From positions 248,001 to 312,000 of the forward strand of contig CAVZAF010000003.1 of assembly GCA_963773315.1 (NCBI GenBank): 64,000 nt of DNA. Direction: 5' to 3'. Position numbers and translations under genes: made by a program. A model generated the notes under the pieces. It did not search any database, was not told the origin of the DNA, and was given only the letters and a program-made list of their open reading frames with translations. The stretch is from DATKAS01 sp963773315 (GTDB lineage: Bacteria > Actinomycetota > Acidimicrobiia > Acidimicrobiales > DATKAS01). Below are positions 17,476-26,476 of this stretch, one piece after another (the stretch's first letter is position 1; every line of letters starts with the position of its first letter).

Positions 17476-18979
17476 GTGAGCGCGACCGTCACTGACGCGC
17501 CCTCCGCTTCCCGCCGTCGCGACTGGGTCCTCCTCGACGACACCCACCCCGCCGCAATCGTCCTCGGCGTCGCGATCCTGCTCTGGATCGTCGTGTTCGG
17601 CGTGCTCGTGTGGCGACGCCACGAGCTCTACGGCACGATCGACTTCGACCTCGGCATCCACGATCAGTCGATCTGGCAGCTCTCACGCGGCCATTGGTTC
17701 ACGACCGTGCGCGGGCTCCCGATCTTCGGGCACCACGCGACGTTCGGGTACTTCCTTCTCGTCCCCTTCTACTGGCTCGGTGCGGGACCGCAGTTCATCG
17801 ACCTGCTGCAGGTCGTCGTGCTCGCGCTCGGCGCCGTGCCGATCTACCTGCTCGCGCGCGATCGGCTCAGAAGCCCGTGGGCAGCGCTCGTACCGGGGCT
17901 CGTGTGGCTGCTGCAGCCGTCGGTGCAGTGGTTCACCTGGGAGACGTTCCATCCCGAGGTCATCGCGATCGTGGCCGTGCTGTGCGCGTACCTCGCCGCG
18001 GAGCGCAACCGCATCGGGGCCTACTGGGTGTTCGTGTTCCTCGCGATCATCTGGAAGGAAGACCTGGCGCTCCTGTTCATCGGTCTCGGGCTCCTCTACC
18101 TGTTGCGGAAGCGCTGGCGCCTCGGCGCGGCGACGATCGCAGTCGGCGCGATCTGGTTCGCCGCGTTCGCGATGGTGATGGTGCCGCATCTCGCCGGCGG
18201 CCGGACGGTGTACGGGCCGCTCTACGGAAAGTTGGGCGACTCTCCCGGCGAGGTGATGAAGACGGCGATCACCGACCCTGGTGCGGTCGCGAGCCGGCTG
18301 AAGCAGAACGGTTCGGGGAGCTACGCGGTCGAGCTCATGGCACCAATGGCGTTCACGCCGCTCGCCGCGCCCGGACTGCTGTTGTTGGGCGTGCCCCAGG
18401 CGATCGTGAACCTGCTGTCGACGGCGAACTTCACGTGGGACGTGCGCTACCACTACGCCGCGCTCCCGGTCGTCGCGCTCGCGCTCGGCATGGTCGAGGG
18501 GATCGCCGTCGCTCGATCGACGCTTCCGGAGACGGGCCGGCCCGCGCTGGACGGTGCTCGTCGTCACGCTCGCGTTCGCGCTGTTCGCCACCCACGCCTG
18601 GGGGCCGTCGCCGGTGAGCGTGCGCTATCACGACGGCTACTGGCCGATCGCGGGCGGGCTCGACACCGCGGCCAAGTCGCATGCAGTCGCGGTGATCCCG
18701 AAGGACGCCGCCGTGAGCGCGGACTACAACCTCGTACCCCACCTCGCGCACCGCCAGCTCATCTACACGTTCCCGAACCCGTGGATCTCGAGCAACTACG
18801 GCGTCGACGGCACCGAGCATCCCGACCCGGGCGCCGTGCAGTGGCTCGCGGTGAACACGTTCCTGCTCGACCTCCCGAGCCGTACGTTGCTCGACTCACT
18901 GGTCAGCAGCGGCCAGTTCGTCGTCGACTCGTACGACCAAGGCGTGATGGTCGCCCACCGCGTGAAGCCGCCGGCCTGA
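17476..18979 (+). CDS. DUF2079 polytopic membrane protein (frameshifted near 18545)
   Basis: 500 aa after removing one surplus base. The region FDLGIHDQSIWQLSRGHWFT and FGHHATFGYFLLVPFYWL is diagnostic for DUF2079, a GT-C-like membrane family. About ten helices follow, then QWFTWETFHPEVIAIVAVL and FLAIIWKEDLALLFIGLGL. The last part moves to the +1 frame (TVLVVTLAFALFATHAWG, then an extracytoplasmic domain with VIPKDAAVSADYNLVPHLAH and YTFPNPWISSNYG). It is probably a transferase using a lipid-linked sugar, but that is unproven. The start GTG lies 47 bases from the divergent mscR start. Confidence 0.8.
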
Positions 18980-19062
18980 TGCCCGATCGAGCGCGCGATT
19001 CACATCCGATTGCCAGGTTGGATTGTTAGACCTCGCTCGTCAGCGGGACGCGGAGGTGGGCG

Positions 19063-20343
19063 ATGATCGTCGGACGTCGGACACAACGGCGGGCACTACG
19101 AGGTGCGCTGGCGGTGGCGCTCCCCACGATCTGGGTGGTGTGCGTGGCGGCCGCGCCGGTCTCGGCCGCGCCGACGACGACCTACGTCGCGCTCAACGGC
19201 ACGGCGGCAAACGCGGGTCGCGGTTGCAGCACGGCGACGTTCTCGACGGTGAGCACCGCCGTCGCGGCTGCCTCGCCGGGCGACACGATCATCGTTTGCC
19301 CGGGCACGTACCACGAGGACGTGGTGGTCGACAAGGCGCTGCATCTCATCGGGAATGAGGTGACGATCGACGCGAGCGGGCTCGAGAACGCGATGCAGAT
19401 CGTCGCGTCCAACGTCGCCGTGACCGGATTCACCTTGGCGAACGCCAACGGAGAAGGGTTGCTCGCAGGCGTCGACTCCGAGGCCGACTTCCACCTCTTG
19501 CCGCAGCCACCGGTGCTCACGAACATCTCGATCTTCTACGTGAAGGCGGTCAACAACGACAAGGGCTTCAACGGCACCGAGAACGGCAACTGCAAGTACC
19601 CCGGTGACTGTGGAGGCGGCATCCACTTCAACGGCGTCGAGAACTCGAAGGTGCAGCTCTCGGTCGCGAATGGAAACGCCGACGGCATCCTCTTGACCGA
19701 TGACTACGTGCCAACCGCACACAACCTCATCGAGCGCAACGCGGTCAACGACAACCTGACCGAATGCGGCATCGTGCTTCCGAGCCACAACTCGAACGCA
19801 GTCAGCTTCGTGAAGAACGCTGATGGCACGATGACGGTCACCGGTAGGAACCCCAGCGTCGGCGGCGTGTACGACAACACCGTTCGATTCAACATCACAC
19901 TCCGCGACGGAACGGCGACTGCTCCCCCGGAGTTCGGCGGTGGCGGCAGCGGCAGCGGCATCGGCATCTTCGGGTCCGGTCCGGGCACGGGCGCCTACGA
20001 CAACATCGTCGAGGCCAACTACATGGAGGGCAACGGGCTCGCGGGGTTCACGATCCACGCCCACCATCCGGGCGGCGAAGATGTCAGCGGCAATCAGGTG
20101 ATCGACAACGTCTTCGGTGTCAACAACACCGGCGGTGACGGGTTCGACGGTGGAGTGAAGAACTTCGAGACGACCGGCATCGCCGTGTACGCGGTGCCGC
20201 CGACCTCGATGACGATCGCTGGGAACGTCATCATGAACAACTCGATCGGCATCTGGCTCACCAACACCGTGACTGCGGCGGGCATCGAGACCAACTCGTT
20301 CCAACAGGTCACGACACCGGTGAACGTGCAACCCGCGACCTAG
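19063..20343 (+). CDS. Secreted right-handed beta-helix (NosD-like) protein
   Basis: 426 aa. The N-terminus has a twin-Arg/Lys-rich stretch and hydrophobic core (RGALAVALPTIWVVCVAAAP) with a likely signal-peptidase site after VSA. The mature part shows the usual opening FSTVSTAVAAASPGDTIIVC PGTY (split here), then stacked turns such as NVAVTGFTLANANGEGLLAG, YDNIVEANYMEGNGLAGFTI and MTIAGNVIMNNSIGIWLTN. Such folds bind or cleave polysaccharides or act as surface proteins; no catalytic set is evident. It sits alone between the DUF2079 gene and a convergent methyltransferase. Confidence 0.8.
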   Translation: MIVGRRTQRRALRGALAVALPTIWVVCVAAAPVSAAPTTTYVALNGTAANAGRGCSTATFSTVSTAVAAASPGDTIIVCPGTYHEDVVVDKALHLIGNEVTIDASGLENAMQIVASNVAVTGFTLANANGEGLLAGVDSEADFHLLPQPPVLTNISIFYVKAVNNDKGFNGTENGNCKYPGDCGGGIHFNGVENSKVQLSVANGNADGILLTDDYVPTAHNLIERNAVNDNLTECGIVLPSHNSNAVSFVKNADGTMTVTGRNPSVGGVYDNTVRFNITLRDGTATAPPEFGGGGSGSGIGIFGSGPGTGAYDNIVEANYMEGNGLAGFTIHAHHPGGEDVSGNQVIDNVFGVNNTGGDGFDGGVKNFETTGIAVYAVPPTSMTIAGNVIMNNSIGIWLTNTVTAAGIETNSFQQVTTPVNVQPAT

Positions 20344-20377
20344 AATCCTTCGTTCACCCCGCGCTCTCTGCCGTCGA

Positions 20378-20421
20378 GATTGATGACTTGGGGCACGTAT
20401 ACGGTCCTCCAATCATCAATC
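20378..20421. terminator. Long imperfect palindrome between convergent genes
   Basis: GATTGATGA (20378-20386) and its complement TCATCAATC (20413-20421) flank a region that itself nearly folds (TTGG/CCAA and a central CGTATACG). One bulged C interrupts the stem. It lies midway between the beta-helix stop (20343) and the opposing methyltransferase stop (20439) and is markedly A+T-rich for this genome. A bidirectional terminator is the natural reading; there is no T run. Confidence 0.5.
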
Positions 20422-20438
20422 CCGCCGGCCGGGCGGCG

Positions 20439-21539
20439 CTACGGCCTCACTTCGTAGAAGGCGTTCACGGGGTGGTCGATGGGGAGGCGGCGGAACCTCG
20501 TGAAGCCGGCGTCCGCGGTCATCGTGCGGGCGAGCGACTCTGGCAGCCCCAACGTGCCCAGACCCGCGCCGCCGGGCTCCGACAAAGCCGACGACATGCA
20601 CGACATCACTGACACGCCGTACATCATCGGGGCCATCGGGTTCTTCTCGATGTTCTCCGCGAACGAGTCACGGCCCTTGATGTCGACGAGCAGCCAGACT
20701 CCGTCGTCCTTGATCGCCGAGCGGATCGTCTCCATCATCCCGACGGGATCGGTCATGTCGTGGATGCAGTCGAACGTCGTGACGAAGTCGACCGACCGAT
20801 CGCTCGGGATGGGGTCGCGCCGCGCGTTGTGGAACCCCGCGTTCGCCAGGCTCTTCTCTGCCCGCGACGACTCGGCTCGTGCGAGCGTGTGCTCGGAGAT
20901 GTCGTACCCGTCGAACGTCGACTTCGGATAGTGCGCGGCCATCGTGAGCACGGCGATGCCGGCGCCGCAGCCGATGTCGATCGCGTGCGCTCCCCCTTCG
21001 AGGAGAGGCACCACTCCGTCCAGCGCGGGCAGCGCGACCGGCACGAGGAAGTTGCGGTACCACGGACCGAAGCTCCGCTCGATGCCCGCCGCGCCTTCGG
21101 GTCCGAACGCGTCGTAGTCGAGGCCGATGCCGGTGCGGAACGACTCGGCGATGGGCTCGAGCGTCTGCATCGTCTGCGGAAGCCGGTGGAACATCCCCAT
21201 CCCGAACGCCGGATGGTCGGGATCGGAGAGCACCGCGATCGCCTCGGGCGTCATCGTGAATCGCTCGATGCCGTCGGCGTCCGCCGACCACGAGAGCAGC
21301 TTTGCCGCGGCCTGGTTGTGCGCCCACTCCCGCACCCACCGCTCGTTGAGGCCGGTCTCGTCGGCAAGCTGCTGCGACGTCCATCCGCCCTCGGGCGCGC
21401 CGGCCAGCGCGCGGTACAAGCCGAGTCGGTCGCCGAGGTGCACCATTCCCGACGTCATCGCCCCCTCGAGCTTCGAGAACAGGAGGAACGAGTACGCCTT
21501 CAGCTTGTCGGGATCGATCGCAGCGCGGTCGGCGCTCAT
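20439..21539 (-). CDS. Class I SAM-dependent methyltransferase with N-terminal winged helix
   Basis: 366 aa from the ATG at 21539. The N-terminal part is a dimerisation/winged-helix module (MVHLGDRLGLYRALAGAPEG and TSQQLADETGLNERWVREWA), and the Rossmann methyltransferase follows with motif I AHAIDIGCGAGIAVLTMAA, then STFDGYDISEHTLARAE and VDFVTTFDCIHDMTDPVGMM. It resembles Rv2258c-type methyltransferases. The substrate is unknown. The start overlaps the stop of the upstream M20 gene by four bases (ATGA), so the two are an operon. Confidence 0.85.
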   Translation of the reverse strand: MSADRAAIDPDKLKAYSFLLFSKLEGAMTSGMVHLGDRLGLYRALAGAPEGGWTSQQLADETGLNERWVREWAHNQAAAKLLSWSADADGIERFTMTPEAIAVLSDPDHPAFGMGMFHRLPQTMQTLEPIAESFRTGIGLDYDAFGPEGAAGIERSFGPWYRNFLVPVALPALDGVVPLLEGGAHAIDIGCGAGIAVLTMAAHYPKSTFDGYDISEHTLARAESSRAEKSLANAGFHNARRDPIPSDRSVDFVTTFDCIHDMTDPVGMMETIRSAIKDDGVWLLVDIKGRDSFAENIEKNPMAPMMYGVSVMSCMSSALSEPGGAGLGTLGLPESLARTMTADAGFTRFRRLPIDHPVNAFYEVRP

Positions 21540-22696
21540 GCCCGCACTCCCGCGAGCAGCCGCTCCCGCGTCGCCGAGTCGGTCGCGGCGTCGATGACGG
21601 TCCACGCCATCGCGAGCGCGCCGTCGACCACCGCCTGGTCAGCCTTCGGCGTGATGCACGCGGCGGTGAACTCGGGCTGGTGGTTCGACGCCGGGAAGCA
21701 GTCGAGGCCGAGCATCGGGTGGATGCTCGGCATCGCGAGCGAGATGTTCGCCATGTCGGTCGATCCGGCGAATCGCTGCGCGACCTCCTCGGGGAGGTCG
21801 GCGAACTTGCGCCCGAGCGACTCGGCGTTCGACCGGTAGAACGCGGCCAGTCCCTTGTCGTGCTCGAACTCGCTGTACGGAGGCCCCGCCTTCTCGACGT
21901 CGACGGTGCAGCCCGTTGCCAGCGCGCCCGCCTCGAAGCAACGCACGACGCGCGGCTCGAGCTCGTCGAGCTGCTTCAGGTTCTTCGCCCGCACGTACCA
22001 GCGTCCCGACGTCTCGTGAGGGACGACGTTCGGCGCGTCGCCCCCGTGTAGCACGATGCCGTGGATGCGGTCGGTGTGCTTGATGTGCTGGCGGAGCAGC
22101 CCGATCGCCGTCTGCGCGACCGTCAGCGCGTCGGCTGCGTTGCGCCCGAGCTCGGGGTAGGCCGACGCGTGCGCGGTCTTGCCGTGGTAGTGCACCTCGA
22201 AGTCCTGGATGGCGAGGCACGGCATGTGGTCGAGGTCGTCGGACGACATCGGGTGCACCATCATCGCCGCGTGCACGCCCTCGAACGCCCCCCGCTGGAG
22301 CATGAGGATCTTGCCGCCGCCCCTCTCCTCGGCCGGCGTGCCCATCACCTTCACGGTGATGCCGAGGTCGTCGGCGATCGATGCGAGCGCGAGGCCCGCG
22401 CCCACGGCCGCCGCGGCGATCACGTTGTGCCCGCACGCGTGGCCGACCGACGGCAGCGCGTCGTACTCCGCGCAGATCGCGATCGTGAACGGCCCTGACC
22501 CCGCCGTCGCGACGAACGCGGTCGGGATGTCGCACACTCCGGCCTCGATCGTGAACGGCCCGCTCAGCGCGTCGGCCACCCACGCGGCAGCCCGCTCCTC
22601 CTCGAAGGCGAGCTCGGGATGGGAGTGCACGGTGTGCGACAGCTCGACGAGCGCGGCGCCCGCTGCGGTCACCTCGCGCTGCGCGACGGCCTTCAT
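21536..22696 (-). CDS. M20-family amidohydrolase/peptidase
   Basis: 386 aa. Metal-site signatures are ELSHTVHSHPELAFEEERAA, ICAEYDALPSVGHACGHNVI (DxLP and HACGHN), GTPAEERGGGKILML (the EE pair carrying the catalytic Glu) and YHGKTAHASAYPELGRNAAD. The family includes p-aminobenzoyl-glutamate hydrolase-like and N-acyl-amino-acid amidohydrolases, all cytoplasmic di-metal enzymes that split amide bonds; the arrangement is closest to the AbgB/PM20D2-like subgroup. It is the first gene of a two-gene unit with the methyltransferase. Confidence 0.85.
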   Translation of the reverse strand: MKAVAQREVTAAGAALVELSHTVHSHPELAFEEERAAAWVADALSGPFTIEAGVCDIPTAFVATAGSGPFTIAICAEYDALPSVGHACGHNVIAAAAVGAGLALASIADDLGITVKVMGTPAEERGGGKILMLQRGAFEGVHAAMMVHPMSSDDLDHMPCLAIQDFEVHYHGKTAHASAYPELGRNAADALTVAQTAIGLLRQHIKHTDRIHGIVLHGGDAPNVVPHETSGRWYVRAKNLKQLDELEPRVVRCFEAGALATGCTVDVEKAGPPYSEFEHDKGLAAFYRSNAESLGRKFADLPEEVAQRFAGSTDMANISLAMPSIHPMLGLDCFPASNHQPEFTAACITPKADQAVVDGALAMAWTVIDAATDSATRERLLAGVRA

Positions 22697-22771
22697 ATCC
22701 ACGGGGGCATCTCCACGGCGGCATCCATGGCGCGAACCTAGCCACGACCCTGCCGCACGTACCATCGACGC

Positions 22772-24796
22772 GTGACATCGAGAGCCGGGGTGGCGGTCGT
22801 CGCAGTCGTCGCTGCCCTCGCGTTGCTCCTGGCCGGGTGCAGCAAGGTCATCGACGAGAGCCAGATCCCGGTCGTGACCGTCCCCGACACCGGCTCGACG
22901 CCCCCGACGAGCGACGGAGCGGCCACAACCGCGGCCGGCGGGCTCGATCCCAACGCGCCGATCACCCTCGGCTCGGTCTCTCTCGACCCGTGCAAAGACG
23001 TCACGGGGGCGTGGTGCGGATCGGTCGACGTGCCGCTCGACCGCAGCCATCCGAACGGCGACCAGCTCTCGATCGGCGTCGAGCTGCACCCCCGCACCGA
23101 CGTGAGCACGAAGTCTGAGGGCACGATCGTCGCGATCGAAGGCGGCCCGGGGTTCTCGTCGACGGGCTCGCGCGACTCCTACACCACGCTCTTCGCGCCG
23201 ATCATGGACCACCGCGACCTCCTGCTCGTCGACGACCGCGGCACCGGCCGGTCGTCACCACTGAGCTGCAGTGCGCTGCAGCAGGGTGACGACTCGATCG
23301 CCGCCGCGAACGATTGCGCGACGCAGATGGGCAACTCCGCTGACGACTACGGAGCCGCCACGGTCGCCGACGACCTCGCCGATGTGCTCGGTGCCCTGAA
23401 CGCGGGGCACATCGACCTCTACGGCGACAGCTACGGCACGTTCGTCGCGCAGGCGTTCGCCGCCCGCCACGGAGACCTGCTGTCCACGCTCGTGCTCGAC
23501 AGCGCGTTCCCCGTCACCGGCGGCGACCCGTTCCACGCCTCGCGGGTGCCCGCGATGCTCGAGGCGTTCGACGCCGTGTGCGCGCGGAGCACTGCGTGCG
23601 CGGCGCAAGGGACTCCGACATCCGATCGCATCACTGCACTCCTCACATCGCTGCGGCAGTCGCCCGTGCGGGTCACGACCACCGATCCCGACGGCAATTC
23701 GGTGAACGTCTCGGCCGACCCGTCGAGCCTGCTCTCGCTGCTGCTCTCGGCCGCGACCGACTGGACGGTCTACCGCGAGCTCGATGCCGCCGCGACCGCG
23801 TGGCTCGCGGGAGACCGCCCGCCGCTCATCAGGCTCCTCACCCACGACCTCACGACCACGAGCACCGACTCACTCGCGTCGTACTCGGCGGGCGTGGCGC
23901 TGTCCGCGACCTGTTCGGACTACCCGACGGTGTTCGACGGGTCCCACTCGACAACCGACCGTCTGTCCGACGTCGACCGGGCCGTGGGCGTGCAGCAGAG
24001 CACGCATCCCGAGACGTTCGCTCCGTGGACCGCGCCCGAGTGGCGGGCATCTACCGCGAACGAGCTCGATCAATGCGCGACGTGGCCGGCGTCGGGGCGC
24101 AACGATCCTCCGGCGGGAACTTCGCCGGCCTTCCCCGACGTGCCCGTGCTCGTGCTCGCGGGCGACCTCGACACGCTGACGCCGCCCGCCGAAGGACAGG
24201 CCGCCGCGAAGCTCTTCCCGAACGCAACGTACGTGCAGGTCGCGAACACCGGGCACGTGACCGCCCTCGACGACTCGTGGGGATGCGCGTCGACCATCGT
24301 CGATGACTTCATCACGAACGCCGCCGTCGGAGACACGAGCTGTGCCGAGACCATCCCGGAGATCCGCACGGTCGACAAGTTCTCGATCCACTCCACCGAC
24401 GCGACCGTGGCGACCGCCGCGCCGGGCGACGCGTCCACCGCACTCGATCGGCAGATCGCGACCGTCGCTGTCGCCGAAGTCGGTGACGCGATCGCACAGT
24501 GGGGCGTGATGACCGGCGACAACGGAAGCGGCTTGCGCGGCGGCACGTTCACCGTCGACGACAGCACATCGACGTTCACGTTCCAGGGCGCCAAGTTCGC
24601 CGACGACGTGAGCATCGACGGCACCGCGACCCTCGATCAGACAAGCGGTAAGGTCGACGCGCAGATCACGGTCACGAGCGCTGAGGGCACCTCGGATGTC
24701 GCCGCGTCGTGGGACGCGAGCATCGCCGACGCCCAGGCCATGGCCCGAGGCACCGTCGAGGGCCGGCCCCTCAGTGTGACGCTTCCCGCTCCCTGA
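22772..24796 (+). CDS. Lipoprotein alpha/beta hydrolase (S33 tripeptidyl-aminopeptidase-like)
   Basis: 674 aa. The N-terminus is a lipoprotein signal (VVAALALLLAGCSKV, lipobox LAGC). The hydrolase part has an oxyanion segment IVAIEGGPGFSSTGSRDS, DRGTGRSSPLSC, nucleophile elbow YGDSYGTFVAQAFA, the Asp in VLVLAGDLDTLTPPAE and the His in NTGHVTALDDSWG. Roughly 140 extra C-terminal residues (beta-rich, GGTFTVDDSTSTFTFQGAKF) follow the catalytic domain and are unusual for the family. Likely an extracellular exopeptidase or esterase. The 3' end overlaps the opposing oxidoreductase gene by 26 bases. Confidence 0.85.
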   Translation: MTSRAGVAVVAVVAALALLLAGCSKVIDESQIPVVTVPDTGSTPPTSDGAATTAAGGLDPNAPITLGSVSLDPCKDVTGAWCGSVDVPLDRSHPNGDQLSIGVELHPRTDVSTKSEGTIVAIEGGPGFSSTGSRDSYTTLFAPIMDHRDLLLVDDRGTGRSSPLSCSALQQGDDSIAAANDCATQMGNSADDYGAATVADDLADVLGALNAGHIDLYGDSYGTFVAQAFAARHGDLLSTLVLDSAFPVTGGDPFHASRVPAMLEAFDAVCARSTACAAQGTPTSDRITALLTSLRQSPVRVTTTDPDGNSVNVSADPSSLLSLLLSAATDWTVYRELDAAATAWLAGDRPPLIRLLTHDLTTTSTDSLASYSAGVALSATCSDYPTVFDGSHSTTDRLSDVDRAVGVQQSTHPETFAPWTAPEWRASTANELDQCATWPASGRNDPPAGTSPAFPDVPVLVLAGDLDTLTPPAEGQAAAKLFPNATYVQVANTGHVTALDDSWGCASTIVDDFITNAAVGDTSCAETIPEIRTVDKFSIHSTDATVATAAPGDASTALDRQIATVAVAEVGDAIAQWGVMTGDNGSGLRGGTFTVDDSTSTFTFQGAKFADDVSIDGTATLDQTSGKVDAQITVTSAEGTSDVAASWDASIADAQAMARGTVEGRPLSVTLPAP

Positions 24797-26417
24797 GCTT
24801 CGTCCTGACGTCCCAGCGACGCGCTCGCTCATCGCGCGCGATCTGGCGCACGACGTTCATCGCAGGGATGCCGGTGACCCCGCCACCGCCGTGCGTCGCC
24901 GAGCCCGCCTGGTAGAGCCCGGGGATCGGCGTGCGGAAGTCGGCGTAGCCGGGAGCGGGCCGCATGTGGAACAGCTGATCGGGTGAGAGCTCTCCGTGGA
25001 AGATGTTGCCGCCGATGAGCCCGTACTCGTGCTCCATCTCGTACGGACCGATCACCGTGCGGTGCAGGATCGACGACGTGAAGCCCGGCGCGACCTCGTC
25101 GACGCTCGCGATCACGCGATCCGCGTACGCGTCGAGCTCGGCGGGCATCGGCTTGTCGGACCACTCATGCGGCACCCACTGGGTGAACATCGAGACGATG
25201 TGGTGCCCCTCGGGGGCCAACGTCGGGTCGAACACCGATGGGATGCAGATGTCTGCAAACGGGCGCTCTGCGGCGCGCCCCGCTACCGCCTCTTGGAACG
25301 CGCCTTCGACCTCGTCGAGCGAGCGGGCCAACACGATCGTGCCGCCGTGCACCTCGGGGTCGAACCCGGGCTTCGACGTGAACTCGGGCAGCCGGTCGAC
25401 CGCGACGTTCACCTTCACGGTGCCGCTGCGCGTGTTCCACCGCTCGATGTCACGCACGAAGTCCGCCGGCAGGTCGTTGCGGTCGACGAGGTCCAGGAAC
25501 GCGATCTTCGGATGCACGGTCGTCACGACGGTCGGCGCCCGCAGCTCGTCGCCCGATGGCAGGACGACACCGGCGACCTTCCCGCCCTCGACGAGGATGC
25601 GCGCGACCGGAGCGTCGACGCGGATCTCCGCACCGAACGACCGCGCCGCCGCGGCGATCGCCGCTGAGAGCCCGCCCATGCCCCCGCGCGGGAAGCCCCA
25701 CGAACCGAGCGAGCCGTCCCCGACGTCGCCGACCTTGTGGTGCGCCATCACGAACGCGGTGCCGGGCGACCGCGGGCCGGCCCACGTGCCGATCACGCCG
25801 CTCACAGAGAGCACCCCGAGCATCTGAGGCGACTCGAAGTAGTCGTCGAGCAGGTCCGCGATGCTCATCGAGAACAGCCGGGTGACGTCGGCCGTGCCTC
25901 GCACGCCGAGGCGCCGGAGCTTCCACGCGAGCGCCGCCTGCGCCGCCAGATCGCCCGGCTTGCGGCTGCCGACCGGCGGCGGCACCGCCGACAGCAGCGG
26001 GCCGAGCACCTCGGCGAGTCCCTCGAGCCAGGTGTCCCAGGCCTCGATCGCGTCGGCATCGCGCGTGGAGAACTTCTCGATCTCGCGACGACGGCGAGCC
26101 TCGTCGCTCGGCAGCTGCAGCGAGCGTCCGTCGGGATAGGGCACGAAGTACGGACCCTGCGGGTACACGTGGTAGCCGTGCCGTTCGAGCTGCAAGTCGC
26201 GCACGAGACTCGGCGGCAGCAAGCTCACCACGTACGAGAGCATCGTCACCTTGTAGTCAGGACCCCACGGCTGCTCGGTGACCGCGGCGCCACCGACGAG
26301 CGACCGGCGCTCGAGCACGACGACGCGCTTGCCCGCGCGGGCGAGGTAGGCCGCCGAGACGAGGCCGTTGTGACCGCCACCGACAACGATGGCGTCGTAG
26401 TTGTTGGAGTCCGGCAC
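24771..26417 (-). CDS. FAD-dependent oxidoreductase, PYROXD2/phytoene-desaturase-like
   Basis: 548 aa. The dinucleotide-binding site is YDAIVVGGGHNGLVSAAYLA (residues 7-26) followed by RVVVLERRSLVGGAAVTEQP. Later parts are SWGFPRGGMGGLSAAIAAAA and the C-terminal FAD segment IPGLYQAGSATHGGGGVTGI. The length and the GGHNGL start fit the PYROXD2 (COG1233) group rather than true carotenoid desaturases; no crt genes are nearby. It probably dehydrogenates a lipophilic or amine substrate. The gene is intact. Confidence 0.82.
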   Translation of the reverse strand: MPDSNNYDAIVVGGGHNGLVSAAYLARAGKRVVVLERRSLVGGAAVTEQPWGPDYKVTMLSYVVSLLPPSLVRDLQLERHGYHVYPQGPYFVPYPDGRSLQLPSDEARRRREIEKFSTRDADAIEAWDTWLEGLAEVLGPLLSAVPPPVGSRKPGDLAAQAALAWKLRRLGVRGTADVTRLFSMSIADLLDDYFESPQMLGVLSVSGVIGTWAGPRSPGTAFVMAHHKVGDVGDGSLGSWGFPRGGMGGLSAAIAAAARSFGAEIRVDAPVARILVEGGKVAGVVLPSGDELRAPTVVTTVHPKIAFLDLVDRNDLPADFVRDIERWNTRSGTVKVNVAVDRLPEFTSKPGFDPEVHGGTIVLARSLDEVEGAFQEAVAGRAAERPFADICIPSVFDPTLAPEGHHIVSMFTQWVPHEWSDKPMPAELDAYADRVIASVDEVAPGFTSSILHRTVIGPYEMEHEYGLIGGNIFHGELSPDQLFHMRPAPGYADFRTPIPGLYQAGSATHGGGGVTGIPAMNVVRQIARDERARRWDVRTKLREREASH

Positions 26418-26476
26418 GGGGGACGAGGCTACGGTGCGCCGAGCATCGCACGGGGTCGGGATGGCGAGGGTTGGGG

